Positions 1-7,467 of a stretch of DNA of 35,291 bases are shown in pieces. Source of the stretch: DATFYM01 sp035315065 (GTDB lineage Bacteria > Acidobacteriota > Terriglobia > UBA7540); the NCBI GenBank assembly GCA_035315065.1, contig DATFYM010000214.1, positions 1 to 35,291 on the forward strand, in the 5' to 3' direction. The notes beneath the pieces are model-generated. The model saw only the letters and a program-made list of their open reading frames with translations, made no database searches and had not been told where the DNA came from. Numbering within the stretch: the first letter of the stretch is position 1; each line of letters opens with the position of its first letter. The position numbers and the translations under genes are program-made.

Positions 1-30
1 CAGCAGGGTCTTTTCCGAGTGTCAGGCATT

Positions 31-46
31 GGTGATTATCATCACC
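31..46. promoter_or_regulatory. GGTGA-N6-TCACC palindrome (CRP-like or IS-derived)
   Basis: The palindrome is GGTGA-TTATCA-TCACC. Its 14-base core, including the non-palindromic spacer, recurs exactly at 4595-4608 upstream of the haem/propeller/TPR gene. Here it sits about 40 bp before IS21-like terminal repeats, so it may belong to an insertion sequence rather than act as an operator. Confidence 0.35.
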
Positions 47-88
47 GTGCCAGGAAGAGGGGTCAGCGTGGACTTAGTCGGAAAGCTG

Positions 89-125
89 GTGGGTCAATTC
101 TGAGTAGCAGACGTGGGTCAATTCT
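89..125. mobile_element. IS21-family-like terminal repeats (element end)
   Basis: GTGGGTCAATTCT occurs twice, at 89-101 and 113-125, with a 24-bp period, and a GGGGTCAGC variant lies at 58-66. IS21-family elements carry several short direct repeats of this GGGTCAATT type at their ends. No transposase is visible, since the window begins at base 1 and the element would extend to the left. I infer the end of an IS21-like insertion or a remnant. The family assignment rests on the repeat pattern alone. Confidence 0.4.
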
Positions 126-901
126 CGCGAGCGCCGAAGGCTGAGGACTTGGATAAGGACGGCCAAAAGGAGATCATCTTCGCCTCTTCTTTTTTCGGGA
201 CCGGAGGCGGCTCCGAGAGCTTAAATCTCTATGTCCCCACTCCAAAGAAACTATATACGCTAACGATGCAATACCAATGGACGGCGCCGGGCGAACCTTC
301 AGCGAAGGTTGTGCTGGAACCCGAGCCCAAGGATGAAACCGACCAAAAGTGGCTCCTCGCACTGGAGCAAAAGTCTCGGGCCTTGCGCTTTCCAGCGCCT
401 TTGCCGACGATTGACCTGGACGACCCACGTAATGCTGTTGTTAGGTGGCACAAGGAAAACGGCAGCTTGGAGTTTGGCCCGGTCCGGCTCCACTACTACG
501 AAGGTGAGCCTGTGTGCGGAGCTTCTGGCACCGCGAGCATAATCGACCGTGACGTTTTGTGGTCAGCTTACTTCAAAGGGCCTGTCTATGGCTATCTTCG
601 CTCGGAGAACAAACACTTTGTGGTTTATTCCCCGATCTGGAGCCGCTTGTGGCCGACCTGCTTGGCGGCGGACGACAGATTCCTGTGGATCGGAACGAGC
701 GGAAACGGAATCATGCGCTACGACAAGGGGGCAAAACGCTTGCGGAAGATAGTGCTGAAATTTGGGGGAAAGGAAATATTGGAAATCGGATCGATGCAGA
801 TTGCGGGCGACTGCTTTGAGATCGTAGTTGGCGATATCTTGTCGGCGGTCCTGCAAATTGAACGCAAGGCGCGTTTCGACTTAAGGGTGCTGCGGTCATA
901 G
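113..901 (+). pseudogene. 5'-truncated hypothetical protein with an FG-GAP-like start
   Basis: The frame opens with GTG at 113, inside the second IS21-like GTGGGTCAATTCT repeat, and a TGA in the same frame lies at 101. The encoded 262 residues start abruptly in an FG-GAP-like calcium-loop motif (DLDKDGQKEIIFASS) with no signal peptide. Later come an IDLDDP motif, a WIGTSGNGIMRYD stretch typical of two-component-regulator/NHL-type propeller blades, and a beta-rich C-terminus. I read it as the 3' part of a secreted beta-propeller gene whose 5' end was removed by the mobile element. No ribosome-binding site supports the GTG. No function can be assigned; it could also be an intact short orphan gene, but the start inside the repeat argues against that. 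Confidence 0.5.
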
Positions 902-1163
902 TCCACGAATCGAAGTAGTGCTAGGTAGAGTCGGCCTGAGGCTGTTGGCCTCAATCAGCCCCTAAAGACCCCTTTGTCCGGCTCCCCCATCCCTCCGGAA
1001 AGCGTCACAATTTGGTCACGGACTACAATCCGGCGCGGCGCGCGCCAGGTATTCCTTAACCGCTGACTCAGTCGCCGTACGCCGGTCGTCTGTTCGACTG
1101 TCGTTCGAGCCCGGAGTTGAGGGAGAGCTACGCTACGCGAACGATCGTCGAACTGGAGGACAC

Positions 1164-1535
1164 GTGAGGCACGTTATCTTCTATTCTTGGCAATCTGATC
1201 TGGACCCTGCTCTGACCAGGACCTTCATCGAAGAAGCGCTGGCAGCGGCAACAGAGAATTTGAAGGCCGATGAGAACGCTACAATCGATGCAGTTATCGA
1301 TCGTGACACGGCCGGTGTTGCCGGCACTCCCGGGATTGCTGAGACCATCCTTCAGAAAATCGACGAGTGTGACGTTTTCGTTTGCGACGTTTCCGTCGTC
1401 AATAATCCTGACGCAGTTCCACAGTCGAATTTTCTTCTCCAAACAGTGCGAGTCGTCGCACAGGTCGTCCTGGAGCGTACCTACAAATACCGATTGATCA
1501 AGCGGCCAACACCAAATCCCAACGTGCTTTATTGA
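1164..1535 (+). CDS. TIR-like nucleotide-binding domain, N-terminal fragment (frameshifted)
   Basis: GTG start at 1164 with GGAGGA at 1155-1160. The 123 residues carry the hallmark N-terminus of the FYSWQSD family of TIR-like proteins: HVIFYSWQSDLDPALTR, then IDRDTAGVAGTPGIAETI, then CDVFVCDVSVVNN, then RPTPNPNVL. In this superfamily the next motif is (I/L)ELGYA, whose Glu is the putative catalytic residue of TIR-type NAD or nucleotide hydrolases. Here the frame stops at TGA 1533-1535. Removing one T from the TTT at 1528-1530 restores NVLIELGYAAARIGWDRVLLVQNT and joins it to the next ORF, so this is one gene of 1164-2592 with a +1 insertion. It is either a pseudogene or a sequencing error. 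TIR-like domains of this sort are often linked to anti-phage or stress responses; the role here is inference. Confidence 0.8.
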   Translation: MRHVIFYSWQSDLDPALTRTFIEEALAAATENLKADENATIDAVIDRDTAGVAGTPGIAETILQKIDECDVFVCDVSVVNNPDAVPQSNFLLQTVRVVAQVVLERTYKYRLIKRPTPNPNVLY

Positions 1536-2592
1536 ACTTGGGTACGCTGCCGCGCGAATTGGCTGGGACCGCGTGCTACTGGTCCAAAACACCGTCTACG
1601 GTGATCCGGGAAGCCTCCCGTTCGATCTCAGAAACCGCAGAATAATACCGTTCAACCTGTCGTCGAAGGAAACGGGCCCGGGCGAGAGGCAGAGGGTGAG
1701 GGATCTGCTTGAACTCGGTCTACAACGAGCTCTCGCCGATGTGTTGGCTCCCACTTTCTGGGTTGGTGGGCGGAGACCGCGGTGGTTCGGGCGATGGACC
1801 GCTGATAGCGGACCTACAAGGGGCTGTACACTCTTTATCAGGGAGGTTGGGGCGAACGGTTTCATCTTTCATTTGAATCTGGTGGACGGCGCCCGAAGGG
1901 GCACGGTCAATGGGTTCGCAGAGTTCACTGGCCCAGACTCCGCTTATGCGCGCATTCGCGGAACCGAGAATGGCGAGCCGTGTGAGCTTAAATTCCGCCG
2001 CTCAATGGGAGAGACCCGTCAGATCCAAGTGGAAGACGGTAGAGGCTGCCAACACTTTAAGGGTATGGGAGCTAGCTTTAACGGAACCTATACCTGTCAG
2101 AGTGATTTGCTCTTTGAGAGCGGAACACTGGATGAAATGGACCTCCAGCGACTTTATAGCATCACTGGCAAGTACTATTGGCCGCTGACCGCCCGTTTTC
2201 AGCAGGTGGGACCAGGCGAAAACTCGGATGACTTTGTGGCCACGGTGGCAATCGGAGGCGCGAAGGGACTCTACACCCTCTTTGAGGCGATCGTGATGAA
2301 AGGAAGCCAAGGACAGCTCTGGGCCGCGTACGTCGACAGCGGACCTGACCTTGCCACCGTGATCAGGAAGAGGTTCAGCGTTAACAGGTACATCTTCGAA
2401 GCCGGTTCCGCTCCTGACATGAAGGGCGCCCCGGCTGACCCCCCTGATCTCCCCCCGACCGTTGTGCGTTACTTTACGACAGAGAGCGAATACAAGAAGC
2501 GTCTCCCCAAGACCATAGAAGCATGGAGGGCAAGGTTCAGCGAAAGAGAGGTTATCTTTGAGAATGAGATAGATACCATCCCGGGCTTCTGA
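1531..2592 (+). CDS. C-terminal part of the TIR-like protein, with a lysozyme-inhibitor-like domain
   Basis: This continues the TIR-like gene after the one-base insertion at 1528-1530. The correct frame begins ATT-GAA-CTT at 1531; a conventional ATG-type call would start near 1573. The first ~30 residues finish the TIR-like fold (ELGYAAARIGWDRVLLVQNT, then LPFDLRNRRIIPF). The following ~270 residues are unlike usual family members. A central segment (CELKF, then RGCQHFKGMGASFNGTYTC) resembles the cysteine-containing 'C.L.F...CGFG.GV..DGTY' pattern of small secreted lysozyme-inhibitor-like domains. The C-terminus ends in a charged helix (KTIEAWRARFSEREVIFENE). Neighbours give no operon partner. 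The intact product would be about 475 aa. Homology of the tail is a pattern-level guess. Confidence 0.65.
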   Translation: MELGYAAARIGWDRVLLVQNTVYGDPGSLPFDLRNRRIIPFNLSSKETGPGERQRVRDLLELGLQRALADVLAPTFWVGGRRPRWFGRWTADSGPTRGCTLFIREVGANGFIFHLNLVDGARRGTVNGFAEFTGPDSAYARIRGTENGEPCELKFRRSMGETRQIQVEDGRGCQHFKGMGASFNGTYTCQSDLLFESGTLDEMDLQRLYSITGKYYWPLTARFQQVGPGENSDDFVATVAIGGAKGLYTLFEAIVMKGSQGQLWAAYVDSGPDLATVIRKRFSVNRYIFEAGSAPDMKGAPADPPDLPPTVVRYFTTESEYKKRLPKTIEAWRARFSEREVIFENEIDTIPGF

Positions 2593-3150
2593 TTGGGAAA
2601 TGCCTCTGCGCCCTTCGTTTCCGGCGTGGTGCGGGGCGGCAACATGGGTCGTTAGACCAGGCTAGCACGGCCTCGAAAACCGAGAGAATCCGCCTCATGC
2701 CGGAACCGCGGAAGTGCCTTACCACCGTACCCCGACCGCAGTGCGAATCTCTGCCACCGGCAACTAACCCGCGATCAACGGCGCACTGTAGACCCAGCAG
2801 GTCTGAACTCCACGATAAGCACTGGAAAGTACCGTTTGCCATCACATGACCGTATAGTCGCCTTGTCGGAGAGGTGCCGTCGCTCGCCCGCGGCCAGTCC
2901 CGGCGAGAACAGCCTTGCCGGGATTGCGCCTGAACCACGGCGGCCGAAGCTCCTCGCGCCACTTGGACGTATGACGGTCTACGCCTGGAGGTGCTTTATG
3001 CCGGCTGCAAGGAAAGGAACCACGACAAGCCATGAGCAAGGCCCTAATTTCGAGCATAGTGTTTACGGCTGCTCTCTGCCAGTCCTCCGGTCCGTACGTA
3101 CCTGCAAGCCATTAACCCTTAATTCAGTAACGTAACTAAAAATATTCTTC
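2593..3150. other. Gene-poor spacer
   Basis: No ORF here looks real. The 2836-3135 plus and 2552-2962 minus frames overlap one another, lack a ribosome-binding site and show no recognisable motif. I see no repeat or hairpin of note. The region separates the TIR-like gene from the KSKGPTTPEGKA gene. Confidence 0.5.
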
Positions 3151-3179
3151 TTGATAAATCACAGCTATGGGTGTATCGT
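3151..3179 (+). promoter_or_regulatory. Candidate sigma-70 promoter
   Basis: TTGATA (3151-3156), a 17-base spacer and TATCGT (3174-3179) lie in a locally AT-rich patch, about 100 bp before the ATG at 3279. This is a match by eye only. Confidence 0.4.
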
Positions 3180-3278
3180 ATCTATTAGGCTAGCTTCGGG
3201 CCGAATGCGGCTGTGGGTTGAAGGAGAGTTGGGTCCGGCGGCATGGTATCGGGCGAAGCGGGCCCAGGAGGCTTTTGC

Positions 3279-3983
3279 ATGTCGTTAGTGGAACGTGAAT
3301 CGACCCCGGCGCGCGTGGCTGCGAGCCAGGTCAACGGAAAGAAATCGAAAGGACCCACCACTCCGGAAGGCAAGGCGCGCGCTTCCCTCAATTCCCTCAA
3401 GACCGGCGCTTACGCCAAGACCGACAAGGCCCTGCGCGAAATCATGCTGAGGAGAGGCGAGAACCCGGAGGATTTCGAGCAGTTGCACCAGGAGTTCACC
3501 GAGGAATGGGAGCCCGGGTATGTCACCGAGGCCACGCTGGTGAAAACCATCGCCGAGAAGACCTTCGATAAGGCGCAACTGCGGGCTGGATGGATGGAGA
3601 GCCAGTTGTCGCAATGGCCTGTAGGGTCGAGCGGCGCTCGGCCCAACGGCGCTCAGGCAACCCCGTCCCAGGTACCGGAAACGTCCACCGGCGCCAACAA
3701 GTCAGAAGGGAACACGGAACGGGGAAAAGGGAAAAGGGAACAGGTTGCAAGCGCAGCGTGCAGCCCGGAGGGTGCGCCAGCGTCCGAGCCAGCTTCCGCA
3801 TCGGCTTCGCCCGGCCAATCGGGTCAATCCAGCCAATCCACCATCGCAACCGAACGCGGCGCGGCGGACGGCGTGCCGCCAGCGAAGCCAGTGCGTTCTA
3901 CAGCGGCGGGCCCATCTTCTGTCTCTTCGGGTGTCTCTTCGGGCGGCGACTCCATTACCCAGGAGGCCGAAGGTGCAGCGTAA
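3279..3983 (+). CDS. Hypothetical protein of the KSKGPTTPEGKA family
   Basis: ATG at 3279 is chosen over the upstream ATG at 3243 because AGGAGG at 3266-3271 is ideally spaced for it; the product is 234 aa. Residues ~10-45 contain the motif NGKKSKGPTTPEGKARASLN followed by LKTGAYA, the signature of a very common Acidobacteriota/Planctomycetota family of unknown function present in many copies per genome. A charged helical stretch follows (ENPEDFEQLHQEFTEEWEPG, then ETLVKTIAEK-like). The C-terminal ~100 residues are low-complexity (Ser/Gly/Ala/Gln rich). Part of that tail is encoded by a purine-rich GGGAAAA simple repeat near 3719-3742, so it may be unconstrained. Directly downstream lie AACGAACC repeats and a CTAG-bounded inverted repeat, suggesting association with a dispersed repeat or mobile unit. 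The function is unknown. Confidence 0.65.
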   Translation: MSLVERESTPARVAASQVNGKKSKGPTTPEGKARASLNSLKTGAYAKTDKALREIMLRRGENPEDFEQLHQEFTEEWEPGYVTEATLVKTIAEKTFDKAQLRAGWMESQLSQWPVGSSGARPNGAQATPSQVPETSTGANKSEGNTERGKGKREQVASAACSPEGAPASEPASASASPGQSGQSSQSTIATERGAADGVPPAKPVRSTAAGPSSVSSGVSSGGDSITQEAEGAA

Positions 3984-4085
3984 GGAGCACAAAACGGCGG
4001 CTTACAGGGAGGTCGGGCGGAAAAAATGAAAAAATGGGCTCATCGAACCCGACAAGTTGTTTACAATCAACAATATGACCCTCAA

Positions 4086-4218
4086 AACGAACCTACAACG
4101 AACCTAGTAAGTCCTTTAGAGTAGAACCCCATCCAAAAACGAACCTAGAACGAACCTGCTAAGTACTTGAGAATTGAACTGGCCCTGAAAAACGAACCCG
4201 AGGAACGAGGAACGAACC
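4086..4218. repeat. AACGAACC tandem repeat array
   Basis: Six exact AACGAACC octamers start at 4086, 4097, 4138, 4149, 4191 and 4211. They form roughly three degenerate units of about 52 bp, the first two each holding a pair 11 bp apart followed by (A/G)(C/G)TAAGT and TTGA/TAGA sequence. The array lies about 100 bp behind the KSKGPTTPEGKA gene. It is not CRISPR-like: the repeat is too short and the spacing too regular. Confidence 0.8.
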
Positions 4219-4233
4219 CGAGGAAAAAAGTGA

Positions 4234-4403
4234 CTAGCAGGTTGATGAAAAACGGCATTTCGGGCCTCGGAAGGGCGAGGCTTTAGCCCCGCCGAACCGA
4301 GGCCCTCAATGTAAGTTGTTGAAAGTGTTGGGGCGCGCTTTGCGGCGGGGCTAAAGCCCCGCCCTTCCGGACGCGCCACAACACTTTTTCATCAGCCTGC
4401 TAG
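4234..4403. repeat. CTAG-bounded inverted-repeat element (REP/MITE-like), copy 1
   Basis: The outer arms CTAGCAGGTTGATGAAAAA (4234-4252) and its near-perfect reverse complement ending CCTGCTAG at 4403 enclose nested hairpins. These include GGGCCTCGG/CCGAGGCCC and the core GGCGGGGCT/AGCCCCGCC with GGAAGGGCG flanks. No ORF inside is credible. A related element with the same core and CTAG ends lies at 32228-32451. I infer a non-autonomous dispersed element, which could also act as a transcription barrier before the 4715 gene. Confidence 0.75.
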
Positions 4404-4571
4404 AGACTTACACCCCAGCCACCCTGCAGTGTAGGTGTCGGACTTGGCCCGACAGCGCCAGCGAGCAGAGGGAGCCACTTTCCTCGATCGTCAAGGGGCG
4501 ACGCTTGTTTCAGCCCCTGCCGGGGAGCTCCGGGAAATACAAGACCCATTGGATTCGAGCTAATGCCAGGC

Positions 4572-4609
4572 TGTGAGTCTGGTCACCAAGGCGTGTGATT
4601 ATCATCACT
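4572..4609 (+). promoter_or_regulatory. Tandem CRP/FNR-superfamily-like sites
   Basis: TGTGA-GTCTGG-TCACC (4572-4587) and TGTGA-TTATCA-TCACT (4594-4609) have centres 22 bp apart, two helical turns. They precede the haem/propeller/TPR gene at 4715, and an AT-rich patch at 4631-4640 could be the -10 region for class-II activation from the nearer site. The paralog at 9682 also has such a site. No CRP-family gene lies in the window. Confidence 0.55.
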
Positions 4610-4714
4610 GGCATGACCCCTGAGAACCACCAATATTTAGATTCGAAAGGCTTAGCCGGCGCGTTGACCCCTTTATGCGAATGGGTCAGCTAGGCGAGCA
4701 GACGGTGGTACCTT

Positions 4715-7249
4715 GTGACCCGAAGAGGATTTCGCGCCCTGATCATTTGTGGAAGCGTCCTGGTGGTGTTGAGAGCCGGCGATTGGCTGGCGGCACAGCG
4801 CGGGCGGTCCGCTGAAGTATCTCCCTCCGGACATCCAGCCTCTGACGGCCGCTCGGCGAGCTCTCCCTCATTGCTGCAGGCTCACGGAGAGCGCCCGGCG
4901 CCCCTCACCGTCGATTATCCTGCGGAAGGATCCATCTTCCCGCCCGAATTCAGTCCGCCGCTTTTTGTTTGGAGCGACTCCAGCCCCGCCGCCAGATTTT
5001 GGAGGATCAGGATTACGTTTGGTCGCGGCGCGTCCGCGATTCAGGCGGAATCGCGCGGTGAGTTGCCGCCGATCGGTCCGGTTGACGAGAGTTTAGCGAA
5101 GGAAGGCGCGCCTCCGCCGCAGCTTCCCGAGGCTTGGCGCGGCGGGCACTCCTGGAGGCCGGACACGGCGACGTGGGCGGCAATCGAGCATGGCTCCATC
5201 AATCGGCCGGCGCTTGTGACGATCACCGGCTTCCCGGATGAGGGTTCAACTCAGGCCGTGTCGCGCGGCGAAGTCAGCATCAAAACTTCGAGTGACCCCG
5301 TGGGCGCCCCGGTTTTCTATCGTGACGTTCCGATGGTGCTTGCCAAGGATGCCAAGAAGGGCGTCATTGCGCCGGTGCCCGAGGCCCTGATGCCTTTGAT
5401 CGCCTGGCGGTTGCGCTATGTTTCCGAGCCGCAGAGCCGGCTGATGATGACCAACATTCCGACTTGCATCAACTGCCACTCGTTTTCGAGCGATGGGAAA
5501 TGGATGGGGCTCGATGTGGACGGCCCGGCAAACGACAAAGGCCTGTACGCGATCGTCCCGGTGGAAAAGGGCACGTCCATCGAGGATAGGGACGTGATTC
5601 GCTGGAGTTCCTTCGCCGAGGCGGGAACCATGCGCTTTGGCTTCATGTCGCAGATTTCGCCCAACGGCCGGTGCATCATCACCTCCATCGAGCCGCCCGG
5701 CGGGCAAGTGCGCTCCTTCCAATCCCGGTTTTACAGCGCCTCTTACGACTTTTACGGCTTCAACCAGGTGTTTTACCCGACGCGCGGCATTCTGGCGTGG
5801 TATGACAACGTCACGCATACGCTGAAGCCGCTTCCCGGCGCCGACGATCCGCAGTACGTGCAGGCCAGCGCTTTTTGGAGTCCGGACGGCAAATGGCTCG
5901 TTTTCTCGCGCGCCCCCGCCGAGGATCCGTATGAGGCGGGCCAGAAAATGGCGACTTACGCGAATGATCCCATCGAGACTCAGATCAAATACGACCTGTA
6001 CCGTATCCCTTTCAACAACGGCCAAGGCGGCGCGCCCCAACGCATTGTGGGCGCTTCACAAAACGGGATGAGCAACGACTTCCCGAAGGTTTCCCCCGAT
6101 ATGCGCTGGGTGGTCTTCGTGGAGAATGGCAACGGCCTGTTGATGAGGCCTGACAGCAGGCTTTACATTGTGCCCTTTCAAGGCGGCCAGGCGCGGCGCC
6201 TGCGCTGCAACCTGTCCCCGATGAATTCCTGGCATAGCTTCTCTCCCAACGGCCACTGGCTGGTTTTTTCTTCCAAGGGCCTTTCGATCTACACCGAGCC
6301 ATTTCTGACCCATATCGACGGCGAGGGCAACGACAGCCCGGCGATTCTGATCGAAAACGCCACCGCCGCCAATCGCGCCGTGAACATTCCGGAATTCGTC
6401 AACGTGCCTGAAAGCGGGCTGCAGAAGATCAGTGCGCCCGCCACGGATTATTACCAGATCATCAGCCGGGCCAAGCTATTGGGTCAGCAAGGCCATTTCG
6501 AAGAGGCCTTGCAGGGGTTGCAGAAGGCGGTCGAATCCGATCCGAAGGACGGCACGGCGCACTTCTATATGGCGATGGTGCTCCGGCAGCAGGGCCAGAC
6601 TGCGCAGGCGCTGGACCAGTTCCAGATGGCCGTCACGCTCGATCCCAATAACGCGCTGGCTCGTTACCGCTACGCCGTCGTCCTGGAGCAGGCCGGCAGG
6701 CTGCCCGAGAGCATCGCCGCGTACAAGGAGCTTCTCGAAATTCGTCCGGATGACGCGGTGGCCGAGAAAGACCTCGCGACCTCGCTGATCGAAGCGGAGC
6801 GGAACGACGAGGCCGTCGTCGTGCTTCGCAAGACAATCCAGGACGATCCGCAACTCGCCGAAGCGTATTACCTGCTGGGCGTTCTCCAGGGGAAATCCGG
6901 TCAGTTGGATGGCGCCATCGCGGAGTTGCAGAAGTCCGTGGCGCTGAAGCCTCAAACCTATGAGTTCCAGTACGTCCTCGGCCGGGTCTTGGCCGCGCGA
7001 GGCCGCTTCGCGGACGCACTTCCGCCCTTCGAGAAGGCCGTGGAATTGTCGGCCGGCAATCCCGAGCAGCAACTGGACAGCCTCCAAATGCTGGCGGGCG
7101 TGTACTCCGAGGTGGGACGATTCCAGGACGCCGTTCGCACCGCGCAGCGAGCTTTGGATCTCGCGACCCAAGCCAGCGATTCATCCCTTGCCGGCACGCT
7201 GCGCGCGAGAATTGGCTACTACCAGTCTCAGGAATCCAAACCCCGGTAG
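4715..7249 (+). CDS. Secreted cytochrome c-type / PD40 propeller / TPR protein (paralog A)
   Basis: GTG start at 4715 begins a Sec signal (hydrophobic residues ~8-24). Residues ~65-240 form a beta-rich domain opening VDYPAEGSIFPPEFSPPLFVW. A single haem-attachment motif CINCH sits at residues 251-255. Around and after it are TolB/PD40-type propeller motifs (FSSDGKWMGLD, ISPNGR, FWSPDGKWLVFSR, VSPDMRWVVFVEN, FSPNGHWLVFSS). From ~585 to the end come five or six TPR units (for example EEALQGLQKAVESDP and QALDQFQMAVTLDPNNALA). The fusion implies a periplasmic or outer-membrane-associated haem protein that docks partners through TPRs. The product (844 aa) is a close paralog of the 9682 gene. The CRP-like sites upstream suggest cAMP or redox control. 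Substrate and electron partner are unknown. Confidence 0.85.
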   Translation: MTRRGFRALIICGSVLVVLRAGDWLAAQRGRSAEVSPSGHPASDGRSASSPSLLQAHGERPAPLTVDYPAEGSIFPPEFSPPLFVWSDSSPAARFWRIRITFGRGASAIQAESRGELPPIGPVDESLAKEGAPPPQLPEAWRGGHSWRPDTATWAAIEHGSINRPALVTITGFPDEGSTQAVSRGEVSIKTSSDPVGAPVFYRDVPMVLAKDAKKGVIAPVPEALMPLIAWRLRYVSEPQSRLMMTNIPTCINCHSFSSDGKWMGLDVDGPANDKGLYAIVPVEKGTSIEDRDVIRWSSFAEAGTMRFGFMSQISPNGRCIITSIEPPGGQVRSFQSRFYSASYDFYGFNQVFYPTRGILAWYDNVTHTLKPLPGADDPQYVQASAFWSPDGKWLVFSRAPAEDPYEAGQKMATYANDPIETQIKYDLYRIPFNNGQGGAPQRIVGASQNGMSNDFPKVSPDMRWVVFVENGNGLLMRPDSRLYIVPFQGGQARRLRCNLSPMNSWHSFSPNGHWLVFSSKGLSIYTEPFLTHIDGEGNDSPAILIENATAANRAVNIPEFVNVPESGLQKISAPATDYYQIISRAKLLGQQGHFEEALQGLQKAVESDPKDGTAHFYMAMVLRQQGQTAQALDQFQMAVTLDPNNALARYRYAVVLEQAGRLPESIAAYKELLEIRPDDAVAEKDLATSLIEAERNDEAVVVLRKTIQDDPQLAEAYYLLGVLQGKSGQLDGAIAELQKSVALKPQTYEFQYVLGRVLAARGRFADALPPFEKAVELSAGNPEQQLDSLQMLAGVYSEVGRFQDAVRTAQRALDLATQASDSSLAGTLRARIGYYQSQESKPR

Positions 7250-7467
7250 CTACGAAAGTTGCGTGTAACGGGGACATGCGCCGCTCACGTCCGCGGCCCG
7301 CCCACGGTCACGGTGATGGGATAGGGAATGCGCCGCGGCAACCGGAACGAGAATCTGCCGCGCTCAAAGGATCCGCACCGTTCTCGAATATGCTATGCGA
7401 ACGCAAGGCGACAAGCCCGCAACTGCGTGCGAAGCCTTTCCCAGGACCCGCCGAAGGAGTTGCGAAT

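Noticed and set aside
1528..1535. Programmed +1 frameshift in the TIR-like gene (TGA context recalls prfB)
   Set aside because: The site lacks the CTT-TGA slip codon arrangement and an upstream Shine-Dalgarno-like stimulator; a simple one-base insertion or read error is more likely.
2836..3135. 99-aa plus ORF in the 2.6-3.2 kb spacer
   Set aside because: No ribosome-binding site, no motif, and it overlaps a minus frame of equal quality.
4086..4218. CRISPR array
   Set aside because: The repeats are 8-mers in degenerate 52-bp units with similar 'spacers' and no cas genes; it is a tandem repeat.
4116..4379. 87-aa minus ORF over the inverted-repeat element
   Set aside because: It is encoded by the hairpin arms of the REP/MITE-like element.
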